Shown: in pieces, positions 4,363 through 5,486 of the stretch
Position numbering within the stretch: position 1 is the first letter of the stretch
How the letters are laid out: the number at the start of each line of letters is the position of its first letter
Source: Microcaldota archaeon
Lineage (GTDB): Archaea; Micrarchaeota; Micrarchaeia; Burarchaeales; Burarchaeaceae
Assembly (NCBI GenBank): GCA_003660965.1
Contig: QMVF01000059.1
Coordinates: 1 to 5,486 of the forward strand
Length of the DNA: 5,486 nt
Direction of reading: 5' to 3'
Position numbers and translations under genes: made by a program
The notes under the pieces: generated by a model
The model's input: only the letters and a program-made list of their open reading frames with translations
The model's database searches: none
What the model was told of the DNA's origin: nothing

Positions 4363-5424
4363 TTAGCCTTTCGTTTTGCTCTTATAATACTCAACCATCT
4401 CCTGAATGCCCTCTTTAATTTCAACCTTTGGCTTCCAGCCCAGCACCTTCCTTGCCTTTTCCGTGTCAAAATCGCGGTTGACTTCCAGAGCCTCAATGTA
4501 TTCAGGCACCAGCTTGGGCTTTCTTCCCATAACCCTGTCCACTACATTTAGCATCTTAACAGCTGATTTGAGAACTGCAGGCGAGGCATGAACCAGCGGC
4601 CTTCCAACCCCCAAGTACCTGCAGGCCAAGTTGAATGCCTGCTTCTGCGTAACCCTTTCGCCAACTATGTTATATGCATGGTTCAACGCCTCCTTGTTCT
4701 TACTGCCTGCAATCACCAGAGCCTCAACCACATCATTTACATGCACAAAGGGCATTATGTTCTGCCCATGGCCCACATATGGCATTCTGCGCTTCTCAAG
4801 CATTTTGAGTAGGGGCATGTAGGCCTCATCAAAGCCAGGCCCGTAAACCAGGCCAAAGCGCAGGGCTATAAAGGGCAGGTTGCTGTGCCATACTGCAATC
4901 TCGCCATCCAGCTTGCTCCTTCCATAATCATCGCTTGGTTCAAGCGCATCGCTTTCCTTCAATGCTCTCCCCTGCTTCCCTTTGCCATAAACCCCGATGC
5001 TTGATGCATAAACCAGGCGCTTCACCTTTGCCCTCGCAGCCTCGGTAACCACATTCACAGTTCCCTTACTATTGACTTCATAAAGCCTTGGCCAGCCTGC
5101 CTGGTAGTCTATAAGCGCAGCTAAATGATATACTACTTCAACCTTTTCACAGCATCCTCTCAAACCCTCCAAATCCGTAATATCCCCAAATGCAATCTCA
5201 ATTCCAGAGGGCAGCTGGTCTGCAGAATACGTATCTCTAACCAGAGCTCTCACTCGATAGCCCTCCTTCATGAGCCTCTTCACCAGCGCCGTTCCAACCC
5301 TTCCACTCGCACCAGTAATCAATACTCTTGGCTTTCTTTTAGTCCTCTTGCTTTTCTTTAAAGCCCTTTTCTTCACTTTTTTTCTTTTCACCTTTCTTCT
5401 GCCTTTTTTCTTCCTGCGAGCCAT
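4363..5424 (-). CDS. NAD-dependent epimerase/dehydratase-type extended SDR with Lys/Arg-rich N-terminus
   Basis: Extended short-chain dehydrogenase/reductase of the NAD-dependent epimerase/dehydratase family; substrate (nucleotide sugar, sterol-like or other) cannot be told from sequence. The Rossmann domain starts at about residue 33: VLITGASGRVG with the G-x-x-G-x-x-G motif at 38-44, 'YHLAA' at 99-103, Ser141/142 in 'VYASSIGVYG', catalytic Y167-x-x-x-K171 (YGRSK), then 'ALRFGLVYGPG' (187-197) and 'FVHVNDVVEAL' (226-236). The C-terminal lobe ends with 'FDTEKARKVLGWKPKVEIKEGI', typical of the family. Residues 1-33 are unusual: 23 of 33 are Lys or Arg. The start is supported by GGAGG 8 bases before ATG 5424 and by the absence of any other start before Met52, which lies past the nucleotide-binding motif. 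No clear T-rich terminator follows the stop. Confidence 0.9.
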   Translation of the reverse strand: MARRKKKGRRKVKRKKVKKRALKKSKRTKRKPRVLITGASGRVGTALVKRLMKEGYRVRALVRDTYSADQLPSGIEIAFGDITDLEGLRGCCEKVEVVYHLAALIDYQAGWPRLYEVNSKGTVNVVTEAARAKVKRLVYASSIGVYGKGKQGRALKESDALEPSDDYGRSKLDGEIAVWHSNLPFIALRFGLVYGPGFDEAYMPLLKMLEKRRMPYVGHGQNIMPFVHVNDVVEALVIAGSKNKEALNHAYNIVGERVTQKQAFNLACRYLGVGRPLVHASPAVLKSAVKMLNVVDRVMGRKPKLVPEYIEALEVNRDFDTEKARKVLGWKPKVEIKEGIQEMVEYYKSKTKG

Positions 5425-5426
5425 AA

Positions 5427-5486
5427 CTATCGCCTCCGCTCAACTTCCCCATGGCCCGAGCACAGCCATCCGTATTCCAGCTTGCC
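5427..5486 (-). CDS. possible C-terminal end of an upstream gene (partial)
   Basis: One minus-strand frame is open from the window edge to TAG at 5427-5429, encoding 19 residues (GKLEYGWLCSGHGEVERRR). The stop lies two bases before the SDR start codon, and the SDR ribosome binding site would be inside this tail, a common operon arrangement. The piece is too short to identify. Another frame is also open across this stretch, so it may not be coding. Confidence 0.35.
   Translation of the reverse strand, partial: GKLEYGWLCSGHGEVERRR

Overview
The window looks archaeal. Genes are preceded by AT-rich TATA boxes about 25-35 bases upstream and by GGAGGTGA- or GGGGTGA-type ribosome binding sites. The proteins have archaeal-style family members: Hsp20 with the 'VGPDGKP..EEFGNV' segment, and an archaeal AIR-synthase/HypE-like protein. 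The most telling feature is a tRNA-Gly(UCC) gene interrupted by two short introns at non-canonical sites, with bulge-helix-bulge type junctions. Multi-intron tRNAs occur in Thermoproteota and in some DPANN lineages such as Micrarchaeota. I cannot fix the lineage from this window.

Layout. 57-326 (+): small hypothetical gene with its own TATA box. 365-1868 (-): a two-gene stress operon, hsp20 then the membrane zinc protease htpX, separated by 10 bases. 1869-2059: divergent promoter region. Its plus-strand side holds an mRNA leader with a 10-codon mini-ORF (MVRGLLCICF). 2060-3059 (+): a PLP-dependent cysteine synthase/cystathionine beta-synthase core enzyme. Its only well-placed start codon lies in a different frame from the body, so a +1 frameshift (or a sequence error) is needed. 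3061-4077 (-): an AIR-synthase/HypE-like ATP-binding protein, convergent with the cysteine gene at a 1-base gap. 4079-4255 (-): the two-intron tRNA-Gly gene, whose 3' end lies one base before the AIR-synthase-like start codon. 4256-4362: tRNA promoter, two 21-bp direct repeats and a palindrome. 4363-5424 (-): an extended SDR (NAD-dependent epimerase type) with a 33-residue Lys/Arg-rich N-terminus. 5427-5486 (-): probable tail of an upstream gene.

How it fits together. Hsp20 (holdase) and HtpX (membrane quality control) form a coherent proteostasis operon. The cysteine enzyme appears to carry a sequence-specific translational control region. The motif AGG GGU NNN CUU UGC occurs twice in frame, 99 bases apart, and resembles the bacterial prfB +1 frameshift site with a Cys codon in place of the stop. 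This suggests, as an inference only, that shortage of Cys-tRNA could favour the shift into the enzyme frame. The tRNA and the gene behind it are probably cotranscribed, and maturation of the tRNA 3' end would leave a nearly leaderless mRNA.
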